Assembly: GCA_020444275.1 (NCBI GenBank) | Contig: JAHLLG010000002.1 | Coordinates: 1,103,991 to 1,167,990 of the forward strand | Source of the DNA: Bacteroidota bacterium | GTDB taxonomy: Bacteria > Bacteroidota > Bacteroidia > Bacteroidales > UBA12077 | Reading direction: 5' to 3' | DNA: 64,000 nt | Shown here: in pieces, positions 9,423 to 18,278 of the stretch | Layout of the letters: each line of letters starts with the position of its first letter | How positions within the stretch are numbered: position 1 is the first letter of the stretch | The notes under the pieces: generated by a model | What the model was told of the DNA's origin: nothing | Databases searched by the model: none | The model's input: the letters and a program-made list of their open reading frames with translations, nothing else | Made by a program: the position numbers and the translations under genes

Positions 9423-10728
9423 ATTTTACATTAATATCTTTTTAAGGGTAATTCTTATTGTATTATTCTGTATTTTTTTTGTGTTTTTCTTGAATAGAGA
9501 AGATAGCATCTTGACTATGATATTTGTTGCATTCCTTATTTTAATGCAAACAATTTACTTAATTAAATATGTTAACAGAACAAACAAAGATCTGGCAGAA
9601 TTTTTAATACATCTTCAACAAGAAGATACATCAGCTGCATTTAGTAAGGAAAACATAACTAACACATTTAAAGGATTAGGTGGAAGTTTCGATAAAATTA
9701 ATGCTGGTTTTAAAAAAATAAAATCAGAAAAAACACAGAAAGAGCATTATCTTAATTATGTAATTGATAATGTAAAGGTAGGATTAGTTGCTTTTGATAA
9801 TGAGTGGAATATTGAATTTATTAATAATCAAGCTAAAATATATTTAAATAACTTAGAAGAGGAATTTCTTGAAGTGTTTTCGAAAGCCCCCGATTCGGAA
9901 TCAAAGATCATTAAAAGGATAGTTAAGGATGAATTGCTCTACTTAGCATTTAGCTCATCAGAATTCAAAATAGATGGTAAACAAATAAAGCTATTTACAA
10001 TTCATGATGTTAAAAACGAAATTGAAAGCACTGAAGTAAAATCATGGCAAAAGCTTACCAGTGTTTTAACCCATGAAATGATGAATTCAATTACACCAAT
10101 CACATCATTGGCTCATGCAATAAAAAGATATTTAAAACCAGGTAAAGTATTATTAAGTCAAGTAGAAGTTAATGATGAGTTAATATCTGATATCTTTGAA
10201 AATGCCGATATTATTCAAAACAGAAGTAAAGGATTATTGGAGTTTATTAATAATTACCGAACAATATCTAAACTTCCTAAACCAAAATTTGAAAAAATTG
10301 ATTTAACTGTATTTATTCAAAGTATTATTCCTTTATTTAATAAAGAAATAAATGAAAAAGAAGTAGAAATACTAATTGATGTTAATCCTGGGAATCTTTC
10401 AATAATTGCTGACAAAGGAATGATTGAACAAGTAATTATAAATTTATTGAAAAACTCTATTGAATCATTTTCAAACAATACGCAGGCTAAGATTAAAATA
10501 AAAGCTAGAGTCAATAAAAATGATAAAATTATAATTAGTGTAATTGATAATGGTAAAGGAATTGAGCCTGCAATTATGGATGATATTTTTGTACCGTTCT
10601 ATACAACAAAGAATAATGGATCCGGGATTGGTTTAAGTTTATCACGACAAATAATGAGATTGCATCATGGTACAATTACCGTTAATTCTATACTAGATAA
10701 AGAAACAATATTTAGTTTAGTGTTTTAA
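9409..10728 (+). CDS. Membrane sensor histidine kinase, partner of the NtrC regulator
   Basis: 439 residues. Two N-terminal membrane helices (about 5-25 and 30-50) with almost no periplasmic loop suggest sensing in the membrane or cytoplasm. A PAS-like segment (about 118-200, VIDNVKVGLVAFD) precedes the DHp helix with H222 in LTHEMMNSI. The HATPase domain carries NLLKNSIESF (N box), DNGKGI (G1) and GSGIGLSLSRQ (G2). It overlaps the regulator gene by 14 bp, so the two are translationally coupled and very likely a cognate pair. Confidence 0.9.
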   Translation: MKFNRFYINIFLRVILIVLFCIFFVFFLNREDSILTMIFVAFLILMQTIYLIKYVNRTNKDLAEFLIHLQQEDTSAAFSKENITNTFKGLGGSFDKINAGFKKIKSEKTQKEHYLNYVIDNVKVGLVAFDNEWNIEFINNQAKIYLNNLEEEFLEVFSKAPDSESKIIKRIVKDELLYLAFSSSEFKIDGKQIKLFTIHDVKNEIESTEVKSWQKLTSVLTHEMMNSITPITSLAHAIKRYLKPGKVLLSQVEVNDELISDIFENADIIQNRSKGLLEFINNYRTISKLPKPKFEKIDLTVFIQSIIPLFNKEINEKEVEILIDVNPGNLSIIADKGMIEQVIINLLKNSIESFSNNTQAKIKIKARVNKNDKIIISVIDNGKGIEPAIMDDIFVPFYTTKNNGSGIGLSLSRQIMRLHHGTITVNSILDKETIFSLVF

Positions 10729-10731
10729 GCC

Positions 10732-10824
10732 ATGAAGCAAAACTACATACATATATCGTTGATTTTATGCACCTTAAATCTATTTGCCGATACAGAAAGT
10801 AATAATTTTTGCGTTATCGTCTGA
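10732..10824 (+). pseudogene. 30-codon signal-peptide-like ORF, possible gene remnant
   Basis: Three bases after the kinase stop an ATG opens a 30-codon frame that begins like a signal peptide (MKQNYIHISLILCTLNLFAD) and ends at TGA. I recall kinase/NtrC pairs of this type being followed by an exported or TolC-like protein, so this may be the surviving start of such a gene. The following 180 bp to 11006 contain no continuation I can recognise. A genuine small peptide is the alternative. Confidence 0.3.
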
Positions 10825-10980
10825 TTTATTGTATTTTACGGAGCTGCAAAAAATCCAAAAAGTGTAAAAATGCGGTAAATAATAGTTATGTTTTGTATAA
10901 AACTATTGAACTTTTTATTCAGGTTTTTAAATATACGAACAAATATTATCTGGCATTACTTTATTTTATAAAATTTTATT

Positions 10981-10998
10981 TACTTTGAAATTAAAGTA
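10981..10998. promoter_or_regulatory. Inverted repeat ahead of the first TetR gene
   Basis: TACTTT-GAAATT-AAAGTA is a 6-bp inverted repeat ending 9 bp before the ATG at 11007. Its placement fits an autoregulatory TetR operator. Its sequence differs from the CTTAAC-N3-GTTAAG operator of the second TetR gene, so the two regulators may have different specificities. Confidence 0.3.
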
Positions 10999-11006
10999 CT
11001 TTTAAG

Positions 11007-11618
11007 ATGAATAAAACACCAGGCAATTTTACAAATAATACCAAATCAGATATTTTAATTATTGCGCGAGAGATAATGTATAAAGATGGTTATGAAAAAC
11101 TCTCAATGCGAAAAATTGCGTCAAGGCTAGGTTTTACAGCAACTAGCCTATATTATCATTTTAAGAATAAAGAAGAATTGGTATTAGAATTAGTTCATGA
11201 ATCGAGAATTCGGATGGCTCAGTTTATTAGTAATAGGTTAAAGAAGTTATCCGATCCGGTAGAAATCGTAATAGAAAGTGTTGTTAGTTATATCGACTAT
11301 GGATTACAAAATCCTGAGGATTATAAAATAATGTTTATGCTTCCCTACCCTGGTATTCTCTCTGATAGACTAAAAGAAATTGTTACAGATAAAATCGAAC
11401 CTGGTATTTTAGATCTGGCTAAAAGAATAGAAGAAATCAATCCAGAACACAAAAATAATTCAGTTGATTTGGCACATGCACTTTGGATGATGTCACATGG
11501 ATACATTTCAACAATAATAACTTCAAGAGAAGATATTGTGTATGATCAAGAATCGGTGTATAAGTACATTCTTAAAATAATCAGACTAGTTATTACTTCA
11601 CCTTTTGATAAAAAATAA
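11007..11618 (+). CDS. TetR/AcrR-family transcriptional regulator (TetR1)
   Basis: 203 residues. The N-terminal helix-turn-helix is complete: ILIIAREIMYKDGYEKLSMR, then KIASRLGFTATSLYYHFKNK, which is the TetR recognition helix with YYHFKNKEEL. The C-terminal ligand domain (about 75-200) resembles the TetR_C_33 style (KIMFMLPYPG, LAHALWMMSHGYIS). It is a tandem paralogue of the next gene, with matching motifs along the whole length. It probably represses a nearby promoter until a small ligand binds. Confidence 0.88.
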   Translation: MNKTPGNFTNNTKSDILIIAREIMYKDGYEKLSMRKIASRLGFTATSLYYHFKNKEELVLELVHESRIRMAQFISNRLKKLSDPVEIVIESVVSYIDYGLQNPEDYKIMFMLPYPGILSDRLKEIVTDKIEPGILDLAKRIEEINPEHKNNSVDLAHALWMMSHGYISTIITSREDIVYDQESVYKYILKIIRLVITSPFDKK

Positions 11619-11630
11619 TTCTGCTTTTTC

Positions 11631-11675
11631 TTGAGCATTAAGCAAAAAACATTAACTTTGCTTAACGGTGTTAAG
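11631..11675 (+). promoter_or_regulatory. Promoter and TetR operator O1 ahead of TetR2
   Basis: A -33 TTG (11631-11633), 19 bp, then a -7 box TAACTTTG (11653-11660) match the Bacteroidota promoter pattern. Directly after the -7 box is the perfect palindrome CTTAAC-GGT-GTTAAG (11661-11675), covering the transcription start. The same operator recurs at 12391, 18091, 18208 and 29632. Its place here implies that TetR2 represses itself. Confidence 0.7.
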
Positions 11676-11732
11676 TTGATCGGTATTGTAATCAACTTAA
11701 TAACTTCTTAAAATAGAAATATCTTTTATATA

Positions 11733-12335
11733 ATGCAGCAAATACAGCAAAATCCATCAAATACAAAATCCGCTATATTAATAATTGCAAGAGAATTAAT
11801 ACAAAAAGATGGTGTCGAAAAGATTTCAATGCGCAAGATTGCAAATAAATTAGGTCTAACTGCAACGAGTATTTATTATCATTACAAGAATAAAGAAGAA
11901 ATTATTGCAGAACTAGTTAAAGAATCTAGATTAAGACTATCATCTTATATTTCTAACAGACTTCGAAATATAAATGATCCCATTCAAATTATCTTAGAAG
12001 GATTTAAAAGTTACATTGATTACGGAATAGAAAATCCTGAAGAATACAAAATAATGTTTATGCTTCCTTATCCTTCTAACGTTTCGAGTAAACTTAAGGA
12101 GAATGTAGCTGACAAAACTGAGCCGAGTATAATAGAAATATCCAAAATGATTGTTGAATTAAACTCAAATCTAAAAGAAGTTTCGGAACATGTAGCACAT
12201 TCACTTTGGCTTATGGTTCATGGCTATGTTTCTGTTTTTGTATCATCTCGTGAAGACATGATTTTTAATAAAAATAAAGTGTACGAACAGTTAATAGAAA
12301 TTGTTAATAAAACAATTACAAGTAACTATGAATAA
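11733..12335 (+). CDS. TetR/AcrR-family regulator (TetR2), likely master repressor of the peptide-catabolism regulon
   Basis: 200 residues, same architecture as TetR1: helix-turn-helix with MRKIANKLGLTATSIYYHYK, then a ligand domain with KIMFMLPYPS and VAHSLWLMVHGYVS. Its promoter carries the perfect CTTAAC-GGT-GTTAAG operator, and four further copies lie on catabolic promoters up to 29.6 kb. TetR proteins bind such 15-bp palindromes as dimers. I infer that this protein (possibly with TetR1) represses the locus and is released by a peptide, amino acid or derived metabolite. Confidence 0.85.
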   Translation: MQQIQQNPSNTKSAILIIARELIQKDGVEKISMRKIANKLGLTATSIYYHYKNKEEIIAELVKESRLRLSSYISNRLRNINDPIQIILEGFKSYIDYGIENPEEYKIMFMLPYPSNVSSKLKENVADKTEPSIIEISKMIVELNSNLKEVSEHVAHSLWLMVHGYVSVFVSSREDMIFNKNKVYEQLIEIVNKTITSNYE

Positions 12336-12382
12336 TTTATCTAATTAAAATATTGAAAACCATTTCGTTTAAAAAAAATTTA

Positions 12383-12405
12383 TATATTTGCCTAACACTG
12401 TTAAG
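12383..12405 (+). promoter_or_regulatory. Promoter and TetR operator O2 of the serine hydrolase/MFS operon
   Basis: The -7 box TATATTTG (12383-12390) is followed without a gap by CCTAAC-ACT-GTTAAG (12391-12405), one mismatch from a perfect palindrome. An in-frame TTG inside the -7 box would extend the gene upstream but cannot be the real start, because transcription begins beyond it. This fixes translation at the ATG at 12421. Confidence 0.65.
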
Positions 12406-12420
12406 TTTAAAATTACTATT

Positions 12421-13584
12421 ATGAAAAATTTGAATCCATCTAAAATTGTAGTGAGTATATTCTTACTTACGTTTTCGGCCTGTCAATCAAAGACTGAAAT
12501 CCTAAAAGAAAATCTTCAAACTAAACTAGAAGAAATTAAAACTGAAAAACATATGCCTGGTATTTCAGCAGCTATAACTTTACCGGATAATAATACATTA
12601 GCATTTACTTCTGGTTATAGTGATACTTTATCTGAAACTAAACTTTTACCATCTGATCGTTTAATGGCAGGTAGTATTGGAAAATCTTTTGTAGCCGCAA
12701 TTATTTTAAAAATGGTAGAAGCAAATGAAATAAGTCTTGACGATAAAATATCAAAATGGTTTGGAAACAATGAAATTTATTCTCAAATTCCCAATGCTGA
12801 TAACATTACAATTCGTATGTTGCTAAGTCACAGAACAGGTTGGGTTCAACATTTCTTTGAATCACAGAATTTTATTAACGATCTATTCGCTAAATTATCT
12901 GTAAACCCCGATAATTATTTTTCCCCTGAAGAAATATTCAATTATGTCACATATGATCAAGCACTATTTCCTGCTGACTCTGCATTTCATTATTCAGATA
13001 TGAATTATATTGCTTTGGGTAATATTATCGAAAAAGAAACAGGTAAAAACTATTATGATATACTTCAGGAAAGTATATTAACACCATTTGAACTAAGAAA
13101 TACAATACCAGCAAATAAAAGAGAATTGGAGGGTTTAGTTAACGGTTATATAAATCCTGCAGATCCAATGGCATCCATGTCTCCTACTGCAATGCAAAAC
13201 GGGGCTTTGGTGTTTAATCCAAGCATTGAATTTACAGGTGGTGGTTTGGCAAGTAATCCTTCAGATTTAGCTCGCTGGGCAAAAATTTTATGGAATGCTG
13301 AGTTTCTAAATAAGAAATCTGTACAAGAACTTACCACCATATATGGATCAGAACCAAAATTTGGAATTGAAGGTTATGGGTTTGGAACAGAAATATGGCA
13401 AACTGAGCTGGGCGTGTTATACGGTCATACAGGTTACTACACAGGATATAATTCCATTATGGGATATTTCCCAGAATATAATTTAGCAATAGCTGTTCAA
13501 ATAAATAGAGATTATAATAATGGTGATTTAACACAGATTGTTGTAGATCTTACCAAAATTGCAATCGATATTATAAATAAATAG
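12421..13584 (+). CDS. Lipoprotein serine hydrolase (beta-lactamase / D-Ala-D-Ala carboxypeptidase family)
   Basis: 387 residues from the ATG at 12421. Signal peptide ends in a lipobox-like FLLTFSAC with C21, so the protein is probably a lipoprotein. The class C beta-lactamase/S12 fold shows the SxxK motif in GSIGKSF, the YSDMNY motif (Tyr-Ser-Asp in the place of YxN) and HTG near the C-terminus (GHTGYYTGY). This family includes D-aminopeptidases, esterases and DD-peptidases, so an exact substrate cannot be given. In this locus a D-amino-acid-specific or peptide hydrolase would make sense. It is followed by an MFS transporter and controlled by operator O2. Confidence 0.8.
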   Translation: MKNLNPSKIVVSIFLLTFSACQSKTEILKENLQTKLEEIKTEKHMPGISAAITLPDNNTLAFTSGYSDTLSETKLLPSDRLMAGSIGKSFVAAIILKMVEANEISLDDKISKWFGNNEIYSQIPNADNITIRMLLSHRTGWVQHFFESQNFINDLFAKLSVNPDNYFSPEEIFNYVTYDQALFPADSAFHYSDMNYIALGNIIEKETGKNYYDILQESILTPFELRNTIPANKRELEGLVNGYINPADPMASMSPTAMQNGALVFNPSIEFTGGGLASNPSDLARWAKILWNAEFLNKKSVQELTTIYGSEPKFGIEGYGFGTEIWQTELGVLYGHTGYYTGYNSIMGYFPEYNLAIAVQINRDYNNGDLTQIVVDLTKIAIDIINK

Positions 13585-13644
13585 ATTATCACAAAATAGA
13601 GATAAATAATTACTACAACTATTTCTATTAGCAACTAAAAAGGA

Positions 13645-14967
13645 ATGAAACAACTATTAGCTCCATTTATTCAATTATTTAAATCTCAGAGATCCATAAA
13701 GGCTGTTAATCTAACCTTTTTTTTATCGGGTGTTATTTATTTTGGAATCCTGGCTTTGCTCGGATTATACTTTAATAAATACATAGGCTTAAACGATATC
13801 CAATCTGGAGCTATGGTTGGGATACTTACCTCAGGGATAACTCTGTTCATGTTTATTTTAGGGGGTACAGCAGAAAGAATTGGACCTAAAAAAGCTCTCT
13901 TTCTCATTTTATTCTTTATGGGATTAGGAGCTTTATTTTTTGCATTAGCTCCAGTTTTTAGAGCTAAAGGCATTTGGAGTATATCACATTTCATTGCTAT
14001 GTTAGGATTGCTTTCCATAATAATTGGAATGGGGATTAATAAGCCAGGTGTTTATGCTTCATTAAATATGTTAACCGGTGGAAAGGTTAACGCTGTTGAT
14101 TATGCAATGTTATACGGAGTTCAACAATTTGGAGCTTTTTTACCTGCAGTCTTTTCTCCCATTATAAGGCATACATATGGCATGCCTGGTGTATTTTTAT
14201 TTTACGGAATACTTGGGATTTTAGGTGCCCTGTTCATTACAATCATTTTAAATAGATCAACAGAGAGAGAAGTCCTAAACAAACATAAATGCGTAACTCA
14301 AAATAATAATAAAGCCAAACAGAGTTTTTTATCTTCGCTATTAGATCAAATAAAAGCTATCCCGATAAAAGATTTTCACTTCCTTTTTTTAATTATTGCA
14401 ATCATGCCTATTCAAACACTATATGCTCATCAGTGGTTAACCTTACCTCAGTATTTAACCAGGGCGTTTACGGGTATGGTTAAAGATTATTTTGAAGTAT
14501 TTGAAAACATAAATCCACTATTAGTATTTTTAATAGCTCCTATGGTTGCATTAATTACTGCGAAGAAAAACACATATAAAATGCTTATTACAGGTAGTTT
14601 ATTGATGGCTTTACCCATGTTCCTTTTATCTGCCGGGCCATCAATTACCTTACTGATTCTTTTTTTGATTATTAGAACATTTGGAGAGGCCATATTTCAA
14701 CCTCGTTTTTACCAGGCAATTACAGAAATGGCACCAGAAGGACGTAAAGGTTTGTATATAAGCCTTGCTGATTTACCATATATGCTAACGAAAGCTATAA
14801 CTGCATCTTATTCAGGATGGTTTTTAATGCGTTATTGTCCGGAAAATGTGCCAATTGAACAATTGAATACCGAAACCATGTGGACAATTCACGGATTAAT
14901 TGCGATGATAACTCCAATAGGATTAATTTTAGCCTATAAATGGATGAAATCATATCTTAAGAATTAA
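13645..14967 (+). CDS. MFS transporter, probable peptide or amino-acid permease
   Basis: 440 residues with about 12 predicted membrane helices in two sets of six, split by a charged loop (about 210-235). It begins FFLSGVIYFGILALLGLYFN, and the second half opens with FHFLFLIIAIMPIQTL. It lacks an obvious sugar-porter signature. It follows the serine hydrolase by 60 bp and shares promoter O2, so it probably imports the product of the periplasmic enzymes. The peptide assignment is by context only. Confidence 0.7.
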   Translation: MKQLLAPFIQLFKSQRSIKAVNLTFFLSGVIYFGILALLGLYFNKYIGLNDIQSGAMVGILTSGITLFMFILGGTAERIGPKKALFLILFFMGLGALFFALAPVFRAKGIWSISHFIAMLGLLSIIIGMGINKPGVYASLNMLTGGKVNAVDYAMLYGVQQFGAFLPAVFSPIIRHTYGMPGVFLFYGILGILGALFITIILNRSTEREVLNKHKCVTQNNNKAKQSFLSSLLDQIKAIPIKDFHFLFLIIAIMPIQTLYAHQWLTLPQYLTRAFTGMVKDYFEVFENINPLLVFLIAPMVALITAKKNTYKMLITGSLLMALPMFLLSAGPSITLLILFLIIRTFGEAIFQPRFYQAITEMAPEGRKGLYISLADLPYMLTKAITASYSGWFLMRYCPENVPIEQLNTETMWTIHGLIAMITPIGLILAYKWMKSYLKN

Positions 14968-15448
14968 CTTCTGTAGCAACTATAGATTCAAAAAGATTAG
15001 AAAAAATCTATTCAATTTGTGTTCTAATCTATGAAACTTTACTAATAATATTTATTTCATATAGTTTAAGTAAAATAAACCCTCTAGATCTAATTCGTAA
15101 ATTCTATAATTTCAAACAATAAAATGTTGAAGTTAATTTAGTTCTATACACCTCGATAAAATAAAAATTAAAATCATTTTTCATTTAACATTCCACAAAA
15201 ATCATATTTGCACTAGACTTTTCTAAACCAATTCTTTAAAATATTATAGTAAACTACTACCACCATAGGTGGTGGCTTTTGTTTCTTGCCTTCGGCAAGA
15301 TTAACTCTAATAGAGTTTATAATACTACGAATAAGTTCTAATGAACTTTGAAAACATTACGGAAAAAATAGATTAGCTTCGCTGAGCTCACTTCGTTTGG
15401 TTCCCGCTTTTGCGGGAATGACAAGAACGGCAAAGCCGAACAAACAAT

Positions 15449-15474
15449 ACCACCATTAAAGACGGTGGTTTTTT
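15449..15474 (+). terminator. Rho-independent terminator (plus strand)
   Basis: ACCACC (15449-15454) pairs with GGTGGT (15464-15469) around a 9-nt loop, followed by a T-run. It could end the serine hydrolase/MFS transcript, although it lies 480 bp beyond the MFS stop. Confidence 0.45.
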
Positions 15475-15490
15475 AGATTATAATCAATAA

Positions 15491-15523
15491 AAAGACCACA
15501 TCAAGTATATTGATGTGGTCTTT
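15491..15523 (-). terminator. Strong hairpin terminator after the TonB receptor
   Basis: A perfect 14-bp stem (AAAGACCACATCAA at 15491-15504, its complement at 15510-15523) with a 5-nt loop lies 56 bp past the receptor stop codon. An A-run upstream of it on the plus strand gives the U-tract for minus-strand transcripts. It is probably bidirectional. Confidence 0.65.
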
Positions 15524-15578
15524 ATTAATTAAATTCTATGTAATACCCTAAAACCTATCTATATTTTTCCATCCAAAT

Positions 15579-18065
15579 TTATTTATTGCCTAAAGTGTAA
15601 ACCACATTCACACCAATCAATCTAGGTTCACCTATTTGCTCAAAAGTTCTTATAAATGGAGAGATTCCTGTAGTACCTTTACCTATAATATATTCTTTAT
15701 CAGCTAAATTTCGTCCCCATAAATACGCTCCCCATTTTTTACCTTCTACACCAATTCGACTGCTCCACAATCCTAGTGCATCTATCGTATTAGCATCAGT
15801 GGCATCAATGTAAGTAGGCTGATCCAGTTCTCCCCTATATTTATACTGTATGCGTCCAACTAATTTTACTTTCCCAATAGGAAAATTTAAGTCAATCGCT
15901 GCATTAGCATTCATATCAGGTATGTTATTTAATCTCTCCCCAGCACGGTCAATAGTAGAACCATCAGGAAGTTCTGCAACATAATCTGTATATTCTGATT
16001 GATTATATCCGAACCCTCCTGAAAAAGCAATATTCTTTGTAATTAAATATGTAATATCAGCTTCAAAACCTTTTACTTGTGCCTTTGCTGCGTTGTTAAT
16101 TGCTATACCTGTTCCATCTTCTGTAGTAACCGGTACTTGTAAGTTATCATAATTCATTAAGAAAGCGGCTAAATTGGCAAAAAAGGTATTATTTGCATTG
16201 CTTAGCTTAACACCAACTTCATAATTATCCATTATTTCTGCATCAAAAGGAGTTTCTAGTTCTTGAGCAGAACTTATGAACCTAACATTAAAACCACCAG
16301 ATTTGTATCCTCTTGCGTAACTAATATAAGCATTTGCCCACTCAAAAGGTTTTGCTTTTAAACTAACTGTAGGAGTTATGATATTTTCAGAATGATCTGC
16401 TTTTAAATATTCACCTTCATCTGCAACTCCATCAAGATTAGCATCAGGAAAAGCCTGATAACCTACAGCAGGCACTCCATCCTGTTGAAAACTAATTTCC
16501 TTCTTATCAATTGTATACCTGATTCCTGCATTTATAGTAAAAAAATCAAGAAATCTATAATCAGCTGAAGCATAAACCCCTATATTATTCTGAACGATCT
16601 CTGCTCTCGGAAAAATAGATGAACCTTCCAATGTACCTGCAGGAGTTCCATACAAAACATCCATAAATGAACCTAATGTAATATTCTGAGAAAAATCGGA
16701 ATTCATATTATAATAAAATAATCCTCCAACCCAATTCAATTTATTACTTGATGAAGAAGAAATTTTAAGTTCCTGACTAAACTGTTTTCCTCTATCTTCT
16801 CTATCTTCATATATCGCATCTGCGATAGAGAAATCCAAATCTCGTTTCCATTCTCTGGTTGCATCTCTATACGAAGTAATTGATTTAATAACAGCACTTT
16901 TCCCAATATAATATCCCATATTTAAAGATGTTCCCCAAAGCTTCTTTTTATAGAATGGAGAAACATTATGATTAAATGTTCCTCTGCCATCATCGTTTAG
17001 GTTAATACCATAGCCTGCATTAAATGCAACATCAAGTGGTATTTCTGTTAATGGAGCATTGGCCCAACTTACCACATTTGGTTGTTGTTCCACATAATTC
17101 TCATCGGTAAAATCAAAACCCAGATTAGCCACAAAATTTTCGTTCGGTCTAAAGTTTAAATCGATTCTTCCAGCTGTAACTTCTGAGTCAGAATTTTTGC
17201 CATCTGCAATATTTTTTATATAACCATCATAGCGATAATGTAAAACAGAAGCTCTTACATTTATACTTTTAGTAAGTTTTGCATTCACAACGGGTCTAAT
17301 TCTCATAAAATTGCGATCACCATAATCCACGTTCAAAGTAGCATAATTCTTTGGCGTTGGCTTAATGGTTGTCATATTAACTGCTCCAGCAATAGCATTT
17401 TTTCCAAACTGAGTTCCTTGTGGTCCTCTTAAAACTTCTATTCTGGCAAGATCCACAACAAAGTTATTCTGAAACTCATCAGGACCTTGATATACTTCAT
17501 TCAAATAAACTCCTTCGGCGGTACCAGAACCAGGGTTTCCACCATTTCCACCCATAATTCCTCTAATATTAATAGACTGACTATACTGATCTCCAGTAAC
17601 ATTTACGTTAGGTACAACTCCTAGTAAATCGCCAGTTGATGTAGAAATTGTTCTTTCTATTTCTTTTACAGATAAGGTACTCACTGATAAAGGAACCTCA
17701 CGAATATCTTCTTCGCGTCTTCGAGATGTAACAACAATTTCGCTTAATCCGAATAAATCTTCTTCAAGAGTAACTTCAACATTCGATACATCATTTAAAC
17801 TAGCAATTTTTAATTTCTGAGGTTTATATCCAATAAAACTTACCAATAAAACCCCATCATCTATTTTATTGGCATTTACAATGAATTTACCATTAGCATC
17901 TGTTGTTGTTCCGATATAAGTGTTTTCGATAACAACCGTAGCACCAATAAGAGGTGAGTTATTCGCATCTTTTACAATACCACTTATCTCTTGGGAAAAA
18001 CCAATAAGTGGAAAATTAAGAAAAAGTAGAATAATAATTGATTTTAAATAATTGTAGTTTTTCAT
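15579..18065 (-). CDS. TonB-dependent outer-membrane receptor, no SusD partner
   Basis: 828 residues. Signal peptide about 1-25; a CarboxypepD-regulatory-like domain about 26-110 (GIVKDANNSPLIGATVVIEN); a plug about 125-240 with VEVLRGPQGTQFGKNAIAGAV; then a 22-strand-type barrel ending in a C-terminal aromatic/hydrophobic strand (GVNVVYTLGNK). The single-protein layout resembles FecA/siderophore-type receptors rather than SusC. Its promoter carries TetR operator O3 and it faces the epimerase operon divergently, so it probably imports the peptide or amino-acid derivative that the locus degrades. Confidence 0.88.
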   Translation of the reverse strand: MKNYNYLKSIIILLFLNFPLIGFSQEISGIVKDANNSPLIGATVVIENTYIGTTTDANGKFIVNANKIDDGVLLVSFIGYKPQKLKIASLNDVSNVEVTLEEDLFGLSEIVVTSRRREEDIREVPLSVSTLSVKEIERTISTSTGDLLGVVPNVNVTGDQYSQSINIRGIMGGNGGNPGSGTAEGVYLNEVYQGPDEFQNNFVVDLARIEVLRGPQGTQFGKNAIAGAVNMTTIKPTPKNYATLNVDYGDRNFMRIRPVVNAKLTKSINVRASVLHYRYDGYIKNIADGKNSDSEVTAGRIDLNFRPNENFVANLGFDFTDENYVEQQPNVVSWANAPLTEIPLDVAFNAGYGINLNDDGRGTFNHNVSPFYKKKLWGTSLNMGYYIGKSAVIKSITSYRDATREWKRDLDFSIADAIYEDREDRGKQFSQELKISSSSSNKLNWVGGLFYYNMNSDFSQNITLGSFMDVLYGTPAGTLEGSSIFPRAEIVQNNIGVYASADYRFLDFFTINAGIRYTIDKKEISFQQDGVPAVGYQAFPDANLDGVADEGEYLKADHSENIITPTVSLKAKPFEWANAYISYARGYKSGGFNVRFISSAQELETPFDAEIMDNYEVGVKLSNANNTFFANLAAFLMNYDNLQVPVTTEDGTGIAINNAAKAQVKGFEADITYLITKNIAFSGGFGYNQSEYTDYVAELPDGSTIDRAGERLNNIPDMNANAAIDLNFPIGKVKLVGRIQYKYRGELDQPTYIDATDANTIDALGLWSSRIGVEGKKWGAYLWGRNLADKEYIIGKGTTGISPFIRTFEQIGEPRLIGVNVVYTLGNK

Positions 18066-18090
18066 AATTATAATATTAGTTAGTATTTTA

Positions 18091-18113
18091 CTTTACAGTG
18101 TTAAGCAAATATA
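18091..18113 (-). promoter_or_regulatory. Promoter and TetR operator O3 of the TonB receptor
   Basis: On the minus strand the -7 box TATATTTG (18113-18106) is followed directly by CTTAAC-ACT-GTAAAG (18105-18091), one half-site perfect and one with a mismatch. The operator therefore covers the start of transcription about 30 bp before the receptor ATG. Confidence 0.65.
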
Positions 18114-18199
18114 ATATATTTTTTATTTAAAACTAATTTATTGTAAGTTTTTATGCTGTTTTTAATCATTTTATGATGTGTTATATGTGGAAATATTCA

Positions 18200-18222
18200 T
18201 ATATTTGCCTTACAGTGTTAAG
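18200..18222 (+). promoter_or_regulatory. Promoter and TetR operator O4 of the epimerase operon
   Basis: The -7 box TATATTTG (18200-18207) abuts CCTTAC-AGT-GTTAAG (18208-18222), the same arrangement as O2 and O3. The right half-site is perfect and the left is degenerate. O3 and O4 are about 100 bp apart, back to back, so one repressor could silence both divergent operons. Confidence 0.65.
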
Positions 18223-18278
18223 TTATATTTATATATTTAGCTATAATTAATTATATACACCATTAAAAATTATTACGT

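Larger units (their letters stand above)
14968..15578. other. 611-bp intergenic region with several hairpins
   Basis: No gene is seen. The first 280 bp are plain AT-rich sequence. From 15258 a cluster of hairpins follows: a CCACC/GGTGG element (15260-15275), a perfect CTTGCC-TTC-GGCAAG stem (15285-15299), a perfect TTCCCGC-TTTT-GCGGGAA stem (15401-15418) and two terminators (15449-15474, 15491-15523). The higher-GC segment 15370-15440 (words such as GCTTCGCTGAGCTCACTTCG) looks like intergenic repeat DNA and resembles the word set inside the broken tRNA copy at 39450-39484. Confidence 0.5.

Noticed and set aside
12388-12420. TTG start 11 codons upstream of the serine hydrolase ATG
   Set aside because: It lies within the -7 box and operator, upstream of the predicted transcription start.
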